From assembly GCF_042435035.1 (NCBI RefSeq), contig NZ_JBHMQT010000014.1, positions 183,104 through 247,103 of the forward strand: DNA of 64,000 bases. The letters run 5' to 3'. Positions 23,950 to 32,200 of this stretch are shown here, in pieces. Below the pieces are notes generated by a model that saw only the letters and a program-made list of their open reading frames with translations, did no database searches and was not told the DNA's origin. The stretch's first letter is position 1; each line of letters starts with the position of its first letter. The position numbers and the translations under genes are program-made. The stretch is from Sphaerimonospora cavernae. GTDB taxonomy: Bacteria > Actinomycetota > Actinomycetes > Streptosporangiales > Streptosporangiaceae.

Positions 23950-25083
23950 GTGGCCAGGCATCTCACACTCGCCATCGGTGGCGCCCTCGCCGCCGCGGGT
24001 GTGATCGCCGTGCTCGCGAGTCGGGCGGAGCCCGTCCCCGCGGCCGTACCACCCCTTCAGGTGAGCGCCGCCGCCCTCCAGAGCGCCGCCTTCCTTCAGA
24101 ACGGGGTCAGCTCCTATCCCCTGGCGCCGGCGAAAGCCGACATGGAACGGGTCGCGGCGTACTGGAGCCCAGAACGGCTCAAGCAGGCGAGCAGCTACGA
24201 ACCGAGCACCAAGCCGTCCGAGCCGGCGGCCACACGCAAGGCGACGACCTCCGCCGCCGAACTGAGCCGAACGCGTGCGCAGCGGACGGTCACGCCCCTG
24301 CCGGAAAACCGTCGGGCCACCACCGCCCCACCCATGGTCGGCAAGGTGTTCTTCAAGGTCGGGGCCAAGGAGTACTGGTGCTCGGCTTCCGTGGTGCACT
24401 CGAAGTACCGCAACCTGGTGGCGACCGCCGGTCACTGCGCGTACGCCCTGGCACAGGACAGGCCGGTCGAGAACTGGATCTTCATCCCGTCCTATCAGGA
24501 CGGCAGGGCCGACGCCGGGATCTTCGTGGGTCACACGCTCTACATGCATGAGGACTTCGCGGGCAAGGGCGACTTCGATCGTGACTACGCCTTCGTCACC
24601 GTCCATCGCGGCTTCACCTGGCAGCCCTACACCGAGGCGGGCAAGGTGAAGTACCGGCCGGCGGACACGGGCCGGGTCGAGGACAAGGTGGGCGCGTTCC
24701 GCTTCTCCACCGGCAAGTCGGCCGGGCAACGGCTGACAGTGTTCGGTTATCCCGCCGGTGCTCAGCCCGACGGCACCCGGCCGTTCACGGGACAGGTCGT
24801 CAGGAGGTGCGGCGGCACCACCGAGAAGAAGTTCGTAAGCGCGCCGACCTGGCAGCTCAATTACGGTGTACGGCTGCCCGGCTGCGGCTTCACTTCCGGG
24901 GCGAGCGGCGGCCCCTGGGTGATCGGTTACAACAGTGTCAAGCGGACCGGCCATCTCGTCGGCGTCACCAGCCTGACCTGGAACCTGACCGGCGGCGACC
25001 GACTCGACGCCATCTCCGCGCCCTACTTCAACACGCTCACCCAGCGTGTGTACGCGCAGGCGACCCGCGAGTTCACCGGCTGA
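23950..25083 (+). CDS. Secreted trypsin-like serine protease (S1 family)
   Basis: A 377-residue protein with an N-terminal signal or anchor (about 5-25), an Ala/Thr-rich pro-region to about 125, then a chymotrypsin-fold domain of the glutamyl-endopeptidase-like group. The catalytic triad is His162 in TAGHC, Asp212 in DRDYAF and Ser319 in GASGGPW. The GTG at 23950 is the start. It faces the SSI-like inhibitor gene and is followed by a paralogue at 25184 that shares the domain order. It is expected to be processed extracellularly. Confidence 0.87.
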   Translation: MARHLTLAIGGALAAAGVIAVLASRAEPVPAAVPPLQVSAAALQSAAFLQNGVSSYPLAPAKADMERVAAYWSPERLKQASSYEPSTKPSEPAATRKATTSAAELSRTRAQRTVTPLPENRRATTAPPMVGKVFFKVGAKEYWCSASVVHSKYRNLVATAGHCAYALAQDRPVENWIFIPSYQDGRADAGIFVGHTLYMHEDFAGKGDFDRDYAFVTVHRGFTWQPYTEAGKVKYRPADTGRVEDKVGAFRFSTGKSAGQRLTVFGYPAGAQPDGTRPFTGQVVRRCGGTTEKKFVSAPTWQLNYGVRLPGCGFTSGASGGPWVIGYNSVKRTGHLVGVTSLTWNLTGGDRLDAISAPYFNTLTQRVYAQATREFTG

Positions 25084-25183
25084 CTTCGTTTCCGATGCGC
25101 GGCCTGCTCGCTGTATGTTTTCCTCTGCGGCCACATATTTACGAATTCGGTGCCGAAAGTGCGCCGCAGCGCGAGGAGTTCCG

Positions 25184-26371
25184 GTGAAGGGCATGCCCCT
25201 CCCCCCATGGGGTGTGGTGGCGGCGGTATTGATACTCGCCGCGGGCGTGCCGACCCCCGTTCGAGCCCAGGCAGTCCCTCTCCAGGCCCCCATGCCGGTC
25301 ATCAAGGCGGAGGGCTACGACATCGCCTTGAGCCACGCCCTCGCCACTTCGTCGCAGGCCGCCTCGGTCGCCACGTTCTGGTTGAAGAACGGTGGCCGCG
25401 CCCTCCTGTCCGCGACGCCGTACGCCCCAGAAACCGGGATCACCGCGAAGCGTGCCCTGCTCGGCGGCCCCGGCCCTGATGTGAAGCCGGGCCTGGTGGC
25501 GGCCGCGGCCGGGAAGGCGAAGGGCGCCGCCGCCTCCGCGCGCACCGAGCCGAAGAGCGACCGATCGCGCGCCGCCGAGGCCGGGAACGGCACGCGGAGC
25601 GGCACTTCCAAGAACATCAACCCGCCCAGGACCATCGGCAAGGCGTTCTTCATGGGAGCGGACGGCCGGCCACACTGGTGCTCGGCCACGTCCGTCCGCT
25701 CCGATCACGGCGATCTGGTCGTGACGGCGGGGCACTGCGTCTACGACATCCGGCCCGGCTCGGCCACCACGCTGCGCAACTGGGTGTTCATCCCTGGATA
25801 TCACCGCGGCAGGGCGCCGTGGGGCATCTACATCGGCCGGCAGGCCTTCACCCACCGCGACTTCGCCACCTACGGAGACGCGGACCGCGACTACGCGTTC
25901 GTCAGCGTGGCCGACGGGCTCGCGCCGCGCCGCGCCGACGCCGGGAAACAGTCGGAGCCCTGGCCCGGGAACGGGTTGGGCTTCACGGACACCGGGCGCC
26001 TCGGTGATCGGGTCGGCGGGCAGGGTCTCGCTTACAACCTCCGGATCGGCAGGCCTCTCCTCATCATCGGTCACGCCAGGCGAGGCGGCTCCCTCGTCTC
26101 GTCGTACGGCAGGCCGTTCGCGGCGGCGGATCCCGCCATCAAGGCGACGGGCCTGATCGGCGTGCGGCCGACCCGCACGGACGCCGTCGGCTCCCCCTGG
26201 CTCGCCGCCTACCGGAGCCCTCGCGGCCTCGGCTATCTCAACGGCCTCACCATCGGCTTCTCCGGAACCGGCCGTACGGCGACGGCCGTGTCCCCATATT
26301 TCGACGGGGAGCTTTACACGGTCTACGACTCCGCCCGCCAATTCCGGGCAGAATCAGATAACCGGGCGTAG
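25184..26371 (+). CDS. Secreted S1-like pseudoprotease (catalytic Ser missing)
   Basis: A 395-residue paralogue of the preceding protease with a signal peptide (about 8-29, PTPVRAQA) and the same pro-region plus chymotrypsin-like layout. His184 (TAGHC) and Asp236 (DRDYAF) are kept. Where the upstream enzyme has GASGGPW this protein has DAVGSPW, so the catalytic serine is Val335 and the oxyanion glycine is also changed; the cysteine before it is lost too. It is therefore probably inactive. The GTG at 25184 has GAGGAG five to six bases upstream. The codons are intact with no frameshift, so it is a maintained gene. Confidence 0.82.
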   Translation: MKGMPLPPWGVVAAVLILAAGVPTPVRAQAVPLQAPMPVIKAEGYDIALSHALATSSQAASVATFWLKNGGRALLSATPYAPETGITAKRALLGGPGPDVKPGLVAAAAGKAKGAAASARTEPKSDRSRAAEAGNGTRSGTSKNINPPRTIGKAFFMGADGRPHWCSATSVRSDHGDLVVTAGHCVYDIRPGSATTLRNWVFIPGYHRGRAPWGIYIGRQAFTHRDFATYGDADRDYAFVSVADGLAPRRADAGKQSEPWPGNGLGFTDTGRLGDRVGGQGLAYNLRIGRPLLIIGHARRGGSLVSSYGRPFAAADPAIKATGLIGVRPTRTDAVGSPWLAAYRSPRGLGYLNGLTIGFSGTGRTATAVSPYFDGELYTVYDSARQFRAESDNRA

Positions 26372-26379
26372 CCTCTGAA

Positions 26380-27657
26380 TCACGCCGCGCCGACCGGCGA
26401 GCAGCTCTCCGCGGGTCGGCCGCAGCGTTCGAGCAGCGCCGACACTCGTGGCTGCGCCGCGTACGGCTTGAGCCTGCCGCGCAGGTCCGCGACGTACGAC
26501 CGGGTCCTGACCGACTGGATGCCCTCGGCCAGGTCCAGGGCGGAGGTGGCGGCGTCGCAGGCCTCCTCCAGCTCGCCCTGCTGGATGAGTGCCGAGGCCA
26601 GCAGGGAGAAGTTGAACATCTTGCCGCGCACGTACCGCCCGTCCATCACCAGCGACCGTCTGGCATGTCGTACGGCTCTGGCTCCGTCACCCAGATCGCG
26701 CAGGCAGTGGGCGGACTTGGCCGCGAGGTACGCCTCATCGAAGTAGCCGATCCACTTCGGCTCGTCCCGTGGCGAGCGCCGGTCGAAGGCGGTCTCGGCC
26801 GCGTGCAGGGACGCGGCGCACGCCGTGCCGTCGCCGAGCCGTGCGAACGCGTGCGCCTCCAGCACCCGGGCCTCCGACAGCAGAGAGAACACCCCGGAGC
26901 GCTCGGCCGCCACCACCGCCGCCCCGGCCAGCTCAAGACCGTGGCGTGGCTGCCCTATGTAGATCGCCTGGTGGCTCATCCCGGCGAGGATCTCGCCGGC
27001 GAGGCCGTGATCACCCGCGCTACGGGCCAGCCCGAGCGCCTGGATCAGGTAGCGCTGGGCGAGGCCGTGCTGCTCCAGGTCGTAGGCCATCCATCCGGCG
27101 AGCCGGGTCAGCTCGGCCGCCGCCGTCGCCAGCGCACGCCCGGTCGCCTCGCCGTACGACCCGTCACGCAGCAGCGGGGTCACCGCCGTGTGCAGATATC
27201 GCACGACCGGCCCGCGAATGCTGCCGCCGCCGAACCGGTTGTCCAGCTCGCCGAACGAACGTGTGACCTCCCGGATCGAGGCGACGTCGGAGACCCCGAC
27301 GCGACGCGGACCGTCGGCGGAGAGCCGGTCGGGGGTGGGATTCCTCAGCCAGCCTCCGACCCCCACGGATCCCGCTCCCAGCACGAAGGTGGAGTCGATG
27401 AGGAACCTGCGCCGCTCGACGTCGGCCTGCCACAGTGCTGTCACGCTCGCCACGCCCTTCTCCCATGAGTGGGGGAACTCCTGCCCGAGGCCGAGAGGCA
27501 CTGCTCCGCACGGCGTGCCGGGGTCCTCGGCGGGCTCCCGCCACCGCACGGGCCTGAGCGAGAAGATCCCGGCCAGCAGGCCGGGCGTCCGGCCGGTACG
27601 GGACGGCGCGGCATCGGCGAGATGCCGTTGGAACGGCGGGTCGGGGGCGCGTCGCAT
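26380..27657 (-). CDS. TPR-type regulator lacking an HTH domain
   Basis: A 425-residue protein whose residues about 75-425 match the C-terminal half of actinomycete XRE/NsdA-like regulators (SVTALWQADVERRRFL, REVTRSFGELDNRFGGG, LAGWMAYDLEQHGLAQRYL), a TPR-rich sensory region. Normally an XRE helix-turn-helix precedes this, but the first 70 residues here (HLADAAPSRTGRTPGLLAG) show none, and no HTH was seen in the other minus-strand frames upstream. The ATG at 27657 has GGTGAGGAG just before it and is clearly preferred over 27681. It may be a truncated but still translated regulator. It is convergent with the pseudoprotease gene (8 bases apart). Confidence 0.78.
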   Translation of the reverse strand: MRRAPDPPFQRHLADAAPSRTGRTPGLLAGIFSLRPVRWREPAEDPGTPCGAVPLGLGQEFPHSWEKGVASVTALWQADVERRRFLIDSTFVLGAGSVGVGGWLRNPTPDRLSADGPRRVGVSDVASIREVTRSFGELDNRFGGGSIRGPVVRYLHTAVTPLLRDGSYGEATGRALATAAAELTRLAGWMAYDLEQHGLAQRYLIQALGLARSAGDHGLAGEILAGMSHQAIYIGQPRHGLELAGAAVVAAERSGVFSLLSEARVLEAHAFARLGDGTACAASLHAAETAFDRRSPRDEPKWIGYFDEAYLAAKSAHCLRDLGDGARAVRHARRSLVMDGRYVRGKMFNFSLLASALIQQGELEEACDAATSALDLAEGIQSVRTRSYVADLRGRLKPYAAQPRVSALLERCGRPAESCSPVGAA

Positions 27658-27769
27658 GACTCTCCTCACCAGGACAGACATAGCCGATAGGTAACGGAGA
27701 GCTTTCTTTATAGCACGGACCGTGAACCTCTAAAGGGATTCCCAAATCTTCGCGGCCGTGAAAACGCGC

Positions 27770-27803
27770 GGGGCCGGTGAGCGGGAGTGCGCCCACCGGC
27801 CCC
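27770..27803 (-). terminator. Terminator of the malic enzyme gene
   Basis: Perfect 10-base arms GGGGCCGGTG and CACCGGCCCC with a 14-base loop, about 90 bases after the malic enzyme stop. On the minus strand a GTTTT run follows shortly. Confidence 0.75.
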
Positions 27804-27891
27804 GGTCGCCCGTCAACCGATCCTCGAGTCGACGGGTTGATCTGTTTTCGTGCCGTGCGATGCCGAGATCGGGTTACGCGGATCGCAACGA

Positions 27892-29076
27892 TTACTTGCG
27901 TGCGACGCCGTCCTCGCGGGCCTGCCGTGCCACGGCGGCGGTCACCGCGGGGGCGACCCTCGCGTCGAACGGTGAGGGGATCACGTACTTCTCCGAGAGA
28001 TCGTCGCCGACCACCTCGGCCAGCGCGGTGGCCGCGGCCAGCTTCATGTTCTCGGTGATCGCCGTGGCCCGGACGTCGAGCGCCCCGCGGAAGATCCCGG
28101 GGAAGGCCAGCACGTTGTTGATCTGGTTCGGATGGTCGGAGCGCCCGGTGGCCACCACCCGGGCGTACCTGGCCGCCACGTCCGGCTCCACCTCGGGCGT
28201 CGGGTTGGACAGCGCGAACACGATCGCGTCCGGTGCCATGGAGGCGATGGCCTCCTCCGTCACCGTCGACCCGGACAGGCCGATGAACACGTCCGCACCG
28301 GCGAGCGCCTGCTCGGTCGATCCGGTGAGGCCGAGCTTGTTGCTGTCGCGGGCCAGCGCCGCCTTGACCGGGTTCAGCCCCTCACGCCCGCCATAGATGA
28401 CGCCCTTGGAGTCGGAGACCGCGATGTCGCCGATGCCCGCCCCGATCAGGATGCGGGAGACGGCCACGCCGGAGGCGCCGGCGCCGGCCACGACCGCGCG
28501 AAGCTCCCCGAGCGAGCGCCCGGTCAGGCGCGCGGCGTTCTGCAGCGCGGCGAGGACCACGATGGCCGTGCCGTGCTGGTCGTCGTGGAAGACGGGAATG
28601 TCGAGCAGATCGCGCAGCCGGTTCTCGATCTCGAAGCAGCGCGGCGCACTGATGTCCTCGAGGTTGATGCCCCCGAACGAGGGCGCGAGCCGGACCACGG
28701 TCTCGACGATCGCATCGGTGTCGGTGCAATCGAGGCAGATCGGCACGGAGTCGACGTTGCCGAACTCCTTGAAGAGCAGCGCCTTGCCCTCCATGACGGG
28801 CATGGCGGCGGCCGGCCCGATGTCGCCGAGGCCGAGAACGGCGGTGCCGTCGGACACCACGGCGACCACGTTCGACACCCAGGTGTAGTCGTTGGCCAGA
28901 TCAGGCGCGTCAGCGATCGCGGTGCACACACGGGCGACCCCCGGCGTGTAGGCGAGCGACAGATCGTCCGCGTCACGGACCGGAATGGTGGAACGGACCT
29001 CCAGCTTGCCGCCGCGGTGCAGGGCGAAGGCGGGGTCCAGATCGAGAGATTCGAGAGAAACAGGTGTAACGGTCAC
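27892..29076 (-). CDS. NAD(P)-dependent malic enzyme
   Basis: A 394-residue malic enzyme that decarboxylates malate to pyruvate. Typical stretches are LSLAYTPGVARVC, the metal-site region IPVFHDDQHGTAIV, the nucleotide-binding VVAGAGASGVAVSRIL and ALSNPTPE. The length fits the short MaeB-type without the phosphotransacetylase domain. The ATG at 29076 is the start. It is monocistronic, with the terminator at 27770. The 244-base upstream region to the CGNR gene shows nothing recognised beyond ordinary promoter space. Confidence 0.93.
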   Translation of the reverse strand: MTVTPVSLESLDLDPAFALHRGGKLEVRSTIPVRDADDLSLAYTPGVARVCTAIADAPDLANDYTWVSNVVAVVSDGTAVLGLGDIGPAAAMPVMEGKALLFKEFGNVDSVPICLDCTDTDAIVETVVRLAPSFGGINLEDISAPRCFEIENRLRDLLDIPVFHDDQHGTAIVVLAALQNAARLTGRSLGELRAVVAGAGASGVAVSRILIGAGIGDIAVSDSKGVIYGGREGLNPVKAALARDSNKLGLTGSTEQALAGADVFIGLSGSTVTEEAIASMAPDAIVFALSNPTPEVEPDVAARYARVVATGRSDHPNQINNVLAFPGIFRGALDVRATAITENMKLAAATALAEVVGDDLSEKYVIPSPFDARVAPAVTAAVARQAREDGVARK

Positions 29077-29320
29077 AGCGACCCCAGTGTCATAAGGACG
29101 ATTTCCTTCGGTAGACGCCGCAATGTAACGAAGAGCCCAGGCTTCGGTAGCCGCCCGAGGCCGTCGTCGTCGACGGGCGTCTCATAAGGGGGTACGGGGG
29201 TCACCCGTTCCCTGATTGTGCCACATCCCGGCTCACTCGTCTGGAGGCAGGTGTTCCCCTGGGACGCGCCGCGTGTAATACTCGGCTTACAATTGATCTC
29301 TTACGCACTTGGGCGTCCCA

Positions 29321-29848
29321 GTGGACTTGACGTCATATGCCGAGCTGGCCGTCCTGCTGGTCAACAGGGGCGACGAGCTCAGAGGTCTCACCGAGTTGCG
29401 CGAACTGCTCGATGAGACGGGCCGCAGGGAGTCGGCCGCCCGGGTCACCCGGCGGGATCTCGACGCACTGCGGGAGCTACGCGAGGAACTCGCCGGGGTC
29501 TTCCAGGCCGCGGCCGAGGGTGACGAAGACGACGTCGTCGAGCGGCTCAACGGCCTCTTGGTCCGACATCCCGTGCATCCACAGATTTCGGGCCACGACG
29601 GCCAGCGCTGGCACATGCATCTGACCGAGGGCGGGCGGGTGGCCGATGCGTTGGCGGTGGGATCCGTCATGGGCCTGGCGAGCGTGGTCACCGGCCTCGG
29701 CGTCGACCGCCTCGGCATCTGCCAGGCCTCCCCCTGCCGCAACGCCTACCTCGACACCTCGTCGAACCGGTCCCGCCGCTACTGCTCGGAGCGCTGCGCC
29801 AGCCGCGCCAACGTGGCCGCCTACCGCGCACGCAAACGCGGCGCCTAG
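29321..29848 (+). CDS. CGNR zinc-finger / ABATE-domain regulator
   Basis: A 175-residue protein starting VDLTSYAELAVLLVN (stress-induced ABATE domain) and ending with a CGNR-type zinc finger: CQASPCRNAYLD then YCSERCASRANVAAYRARKR, with four cysteines and a basic DNA-binding tail. The GTG at 29321 fits the usual start of the family; an in-frame TTG at 29309 is possible. A TAATAC -10-like box stands at about 29275. The targets are unknown. Its stop overlaps the stop of the convergent sodX gene by four bases. Confidence 0.82.
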   Translation: MDLTSYAELAVLLVNRGDELRGLTELRELLDETGRRESAARVTRRDLDALRELREELAGVFQAAAEGDEDDVVERLNGLLVRHPVHPQISGHDGQRWHMHLTEGGRVADALAVGSVMGLASVVTGLGVDRLGICQASPCRNAYLDTSSNRSRRYCSERCASRANVAAYRARKRGA

Positions 29849-30183
29849 AACTGCGGGCTCGGGGGGAAACGCCGGGTCGGCCGGGGCCAGTAGCGCAGGA
29901 CGACTCTGCCCAGGACGTCGGATTCCGGAACGGCGCCGAAGTCCCAGCTGTCCCGGCGGCCGGGCGCGGACTGGTTGTCGCTCTCCAGCCACCATCCTTC
30001 CCCGGTGAGCTGGAACGCCCGTTTCACGATCAGCCCGTGCGGCCGTCTGGCGACCACCAGGTCGCCGGGCCTGATCGGCGCGCCGGGCCGGACGAGAAGC
30101 AGGTCTCCGGGCCGCAGGACGGGCAGCATCGAGTCCCCGGCGACACGCACCGCGGTCAGCATCATCCCCCTCAGCGCAAGCAT
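29845..30183 (-). CDS. sodX: Nickel-SOD maturation protease (S26/S24-like)
   Basis: A signal-peptidase-like protease of about 112 residues. VAGDSMLPVLRPGDLLLV contains the catalytic Ser, and VARRPHGLIVKRAF contains the catalytic Lys; LESDNQSAPGRRDSWDFGAV is the S26-type box. It lacks an N-terminal membrane helix. Divergence from sodN identifies it as the enzyme that trims the Ni-SOD propeptide. The start is uncertain: ATG at 30183 (MLALRGMM), 30165 or 30162 are all possible, the last two next to GAGGGGG. Confidence 0.82.
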   Translation of the reverse strand: MLALRGMMLTAVRVAGDSMLPVLRPGDLLLVRPGAPIRPGDLVVARRPHGLIVKRAFQLTGEGWWLESDNQSAPGRRDSWDFGAVPESDVLGRVVLRYWPRPTRRFPPSPQF

Positions 30184-30246
30184 TTCCGGACGAGTAAGGT
30201 CGGTCTTGGACAGTGCTGTCACCAGCATGCCTAAGGAAGGATTCCG

Positions 30247-30648
30247 ATGTTCGCACGACTGCTGCGACCCAAGCGCGAAGTATCCGCCCACTGCGACCTG
30301 CCGTGCGGGGTCTACGACCCGGCGCAGGCCCGCATCGAGGCCGAGTCGGTTAAGGCGATCATGAAGAAGTACGCCGAGAACGACGACCCGGTCTTCCGTA
30401 CGCGCGCCCTCATCATCAAGGAACAGCGGGCCGAGCTGGTCAAGCACCACCTGTGGGTGCTGTGGACCGACTACTTCAAGCCCCCGCACCTGGAGCAGTA
30501 CCCTCAGCTCCACCAGCTCTTCTGGGACGCCACCAAGCTCGCCGGCGCGGCCGGGGCCAAGGGTGCCGTGGACGCCGCCCAGGCGGACGAGCTGCTCGCC
30601 AAGATCGAAGAGATCGCCAAGATTTTCTGGGAGACCAAGGCCGCCTGA
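30247..30648 (+). CDS. sodN: Nickel superoxide dismutase
   Basis: A 133-residue Ni-SOD. The nickel hook HCDLPCGVYD begins at residue 15, after a 14-residue propeptide (MFARLLRPKREVSA) that the divergent protease must remove so that His1, Cys2 and Cys6 can bind nickel. The rest is the four-helix bundle (KEQRAELVKHHLWVLWTDYF). AAGGAAGG precedes the ATG at 30247. In streptomycetes the gene is nickel-induced; no regulator site was recognised here. Confidence 0.96.
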   Translation: MFARLLRPKREVSAHCDLPCGVYDPAQARIEAESVKAIMKKYAENDDPVFRTRALIIKEQRAELVKHHLWVLWTDYFKPPHLEQYPQLHQLFWDATKLAGAAGAKGAVDAAQADELLAKIEEIAKIFWETKAA

Positions 30649-30660
30649 GGCAATGCGTTC

Positions 30661-30699
30661 TTCCGGCCCCGCCTTCCGGCCCCGCACGATCTTCCGGTT
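30661..30699. repeat. Short tandem repeat after sodN
   Basis: TTCCGGCCCCGC occurs at 30661 and again at 30674, with a partial third copy (TTCCGGTTCC) at 30692. It lies just after the sodN stop and may be part of a 3' structure. Confidence 0.6.
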
Positions 30700-30865
30700 C
30701 CACGGTCACCGGATCGGGCGGGGCCCGCTCATTTTCGCGGCGATCAATAGGAAAGGTGATCTAGCAGGGAATTTACCGGCGCTTACTGCCAAGGATCACC
30801 ATAATCAGGGCCGGGGAGCGGAGCATCAGGAGGCGAGTGGCGGTAGGTTGCAGTCAGGGCACTGA

Positions 30866-30936
30866 GCCGTCTGCGATGGGGCCGACTGCGAAGCGCCGAC
30901 TGCGAAAGAGCCGCCCGCTGAGAGCCGACCGCGAAG
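30866..30936. repeat. Five-copy 14-15 bp tandem array upstream of rsbW-sigF
   Basis: Variants of GCCGACTGCGAAG start at 30866, 30881, 30895, 30910 and 30924, that is with alternating 15- and 14-base steps; the fourth copy is the most diverged. The array ends 40 bases before the anti-sigma gene start. The rest of the 327-base region between sodN and this gene holds only the repeat at 30661 and no other recognised feature. Confidence 0.75.
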
Positions 30937-30975
30937 GTCGGTCTCCGGGACGGCGGCGAAGGGGCGAGGAGGAAC

Positions 30976-31401
30976 GTGACCGAGGAAACCGAGACGCCTG
31001 CGGTGGATCTGACCGGGATTCGCGACGCCGTCACCGTCCGGCTGCCCGCAGTGAGCGCCTATCTCTCCGTGCTGCGTACGGCTACCGCCGGGCTCGCGGC
31101 ACGGCTCGACTTCACCCTCGACCAGATCGAGGATCTTCGCATCGCCGTCGACGAGGCGTGCGCCATGCTTCTCCGGCACGCCGTACCCGGCACCGACCTT
31201 CTCGCGGAGTTCGAGCTCACCGGTCAGGAGATGACGGTCCGGGTCGAGGTGAACACGGTGGGCGTCAGCTCCCCCAACCGGGAGGACTTCGCCTGGATGG
31301 TCCTCACGGCCCTCGCCGACGATGTGGACGCCCTGTCAGACCACGCCGACCACATGGCGATCGTCCTGCGCAAGCGCCGAGGCACAGCGAGGCCGGCGTG
31401 A
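30976..31401 (+). CDS. RsbW-like anti-sigma factor (GHKL kinase fold)
   Basis: A 141-residue ATP-binding protein of the RsbW/anti-sigma-F family. The N-box region is LDQIEDLRIAVDEACAMLL; the downstream G-boxes are weak. GAGGAGG precedes the GTG at 30976. The gene ends one base into the sigma factor gene (TGATG overlap), so it is very likely the dedicated partner that sequesters this sigma factor. No anti-anti-sigma gene is adjacent. Confidence 0.87.
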   Translation: MTEETETPAVDLTGIRDAVTVRLPAVSAYLSVLRTATAGLAARLDFTLDQIEDLRIAVDEACAMLLRHAVPGTDLLAEFELTGQEMTVRVEVNTVGVSSPNREDFAWMVLTALADDVDALSDHADHMAIVLRKRRGTARPA

Positions 31402-32198
31402 TGGAGAGGACGAGTGCCATGGCCTCCGGCGACTCGGCCGTGCCCGACCGCGTCCGCGCGCGCACGCTCTTCGCGGAGCTCTCGGAACTGCCCCCGGACG
31501 ACCCGAGGCGCCAGCGCATCCGCGACGAACTCGTCGAACTCCATCTGCCGCTGGTCGAATACCTCGCGCGGCGCTTCCGCAACCGCGGCGAGTGGCTCGA
31601 CGACCTCACGCAGGTCGCCACGATCGGGCTGATCAAGTCGATCGACCGGTTCGACCTGGCCAGGGGCGTGGAGTTCTCCACGTACGCGACCCCGACCATC
31701 GTCGGGGAGATCAAGCGGCATTTCCGCGACAAGGGCTGGGCGGTGCGCGTACCACGCCGCCTGCAGGAGCTCAAGCTCTCGCTGACCAAGGCGATAAGCG
31801 AGCTGTCGCAGCGGGAGAGCCGGGCGCCCACGGTGGCCGAGCTCGCCGCGCACCTGCAGATGAGCGAGGAGGAGGTGCTGGAGGGCCTGGAGTCGGCGAA
31901 CGCCTACTCGACGGTCTCCCTCGACGCCCCCGACTCCGGAGACGACGACGCGCCGGCCGTGTCCGACTCGCTGGGCATCGTGGACGAGTCGCTGGAGGGC
32001 GTCGAGTACCGCGAGTCGCTCAAGCCGCTGCTGGAACGGCTCCCGCCGCGCGAGAAACGGATCCTGCTGCTGCGCTTCTTCGGAAACATGACCCAGTCGC
32101 AGATCGCCAACGAGCTGGGGATCTCGCAGATGCACGTGTCCCGGCTGCTGGCCCGTACCCTCGCCCAGCTCCGCGAGGGCCTCACCGCTGAGGACTGA
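31401..32198 (+). CDS. sigF: SigB/SigF-family RNA polymerase sigma factor
   Basis: A 265-residue group 3 sigma factor. Region 2 is LVEYLARRFRNRGEWLDDLTQVA and FSTYATPTIVGEIKRHFRDKGW; region 3 is ELAAHLQMSEEEV; region 4 has the HTH MTQSQIANELGISQMHVSRLL. It is translationally coupled to the RsbW-like gene. It probably directs a stress or differentiation regulon; which of the several SigF/SigB paralogues of actinomycetes it matches cannot be decided here. Confidence 0.92.
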   Translation: MERTSAMASGDSAVPDRVRARTLFAELSELPPDDPRRQRIRDELVELHLPLVEYLARRFRNRGEWLDDLTQVATIGLIKSIDRFDLARGVEFSTYATPTIVGEIKRHFRDKGWAVRVPRRLQELKLSLTKAISELSQRESRAPTVAELAAHLQMSEEEVLEGLESANAYSTVSLDAPDSGDDDAPAVSDSLGIVDESLEGVEYRESLKPLLERLPPREKRILLLRFFGNMTQSQIANELGISQMHVSRLLARTLAQLREGLTAED

Positions 32199-32200
32199 GC

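Noticed and set aside
30837..31400. Upstream extension of the sigma factor frame
   Set aside because: It covers the tandem array and the anti-sigma gene in another frame; the TGATG overlap start at 31401 fits the family.
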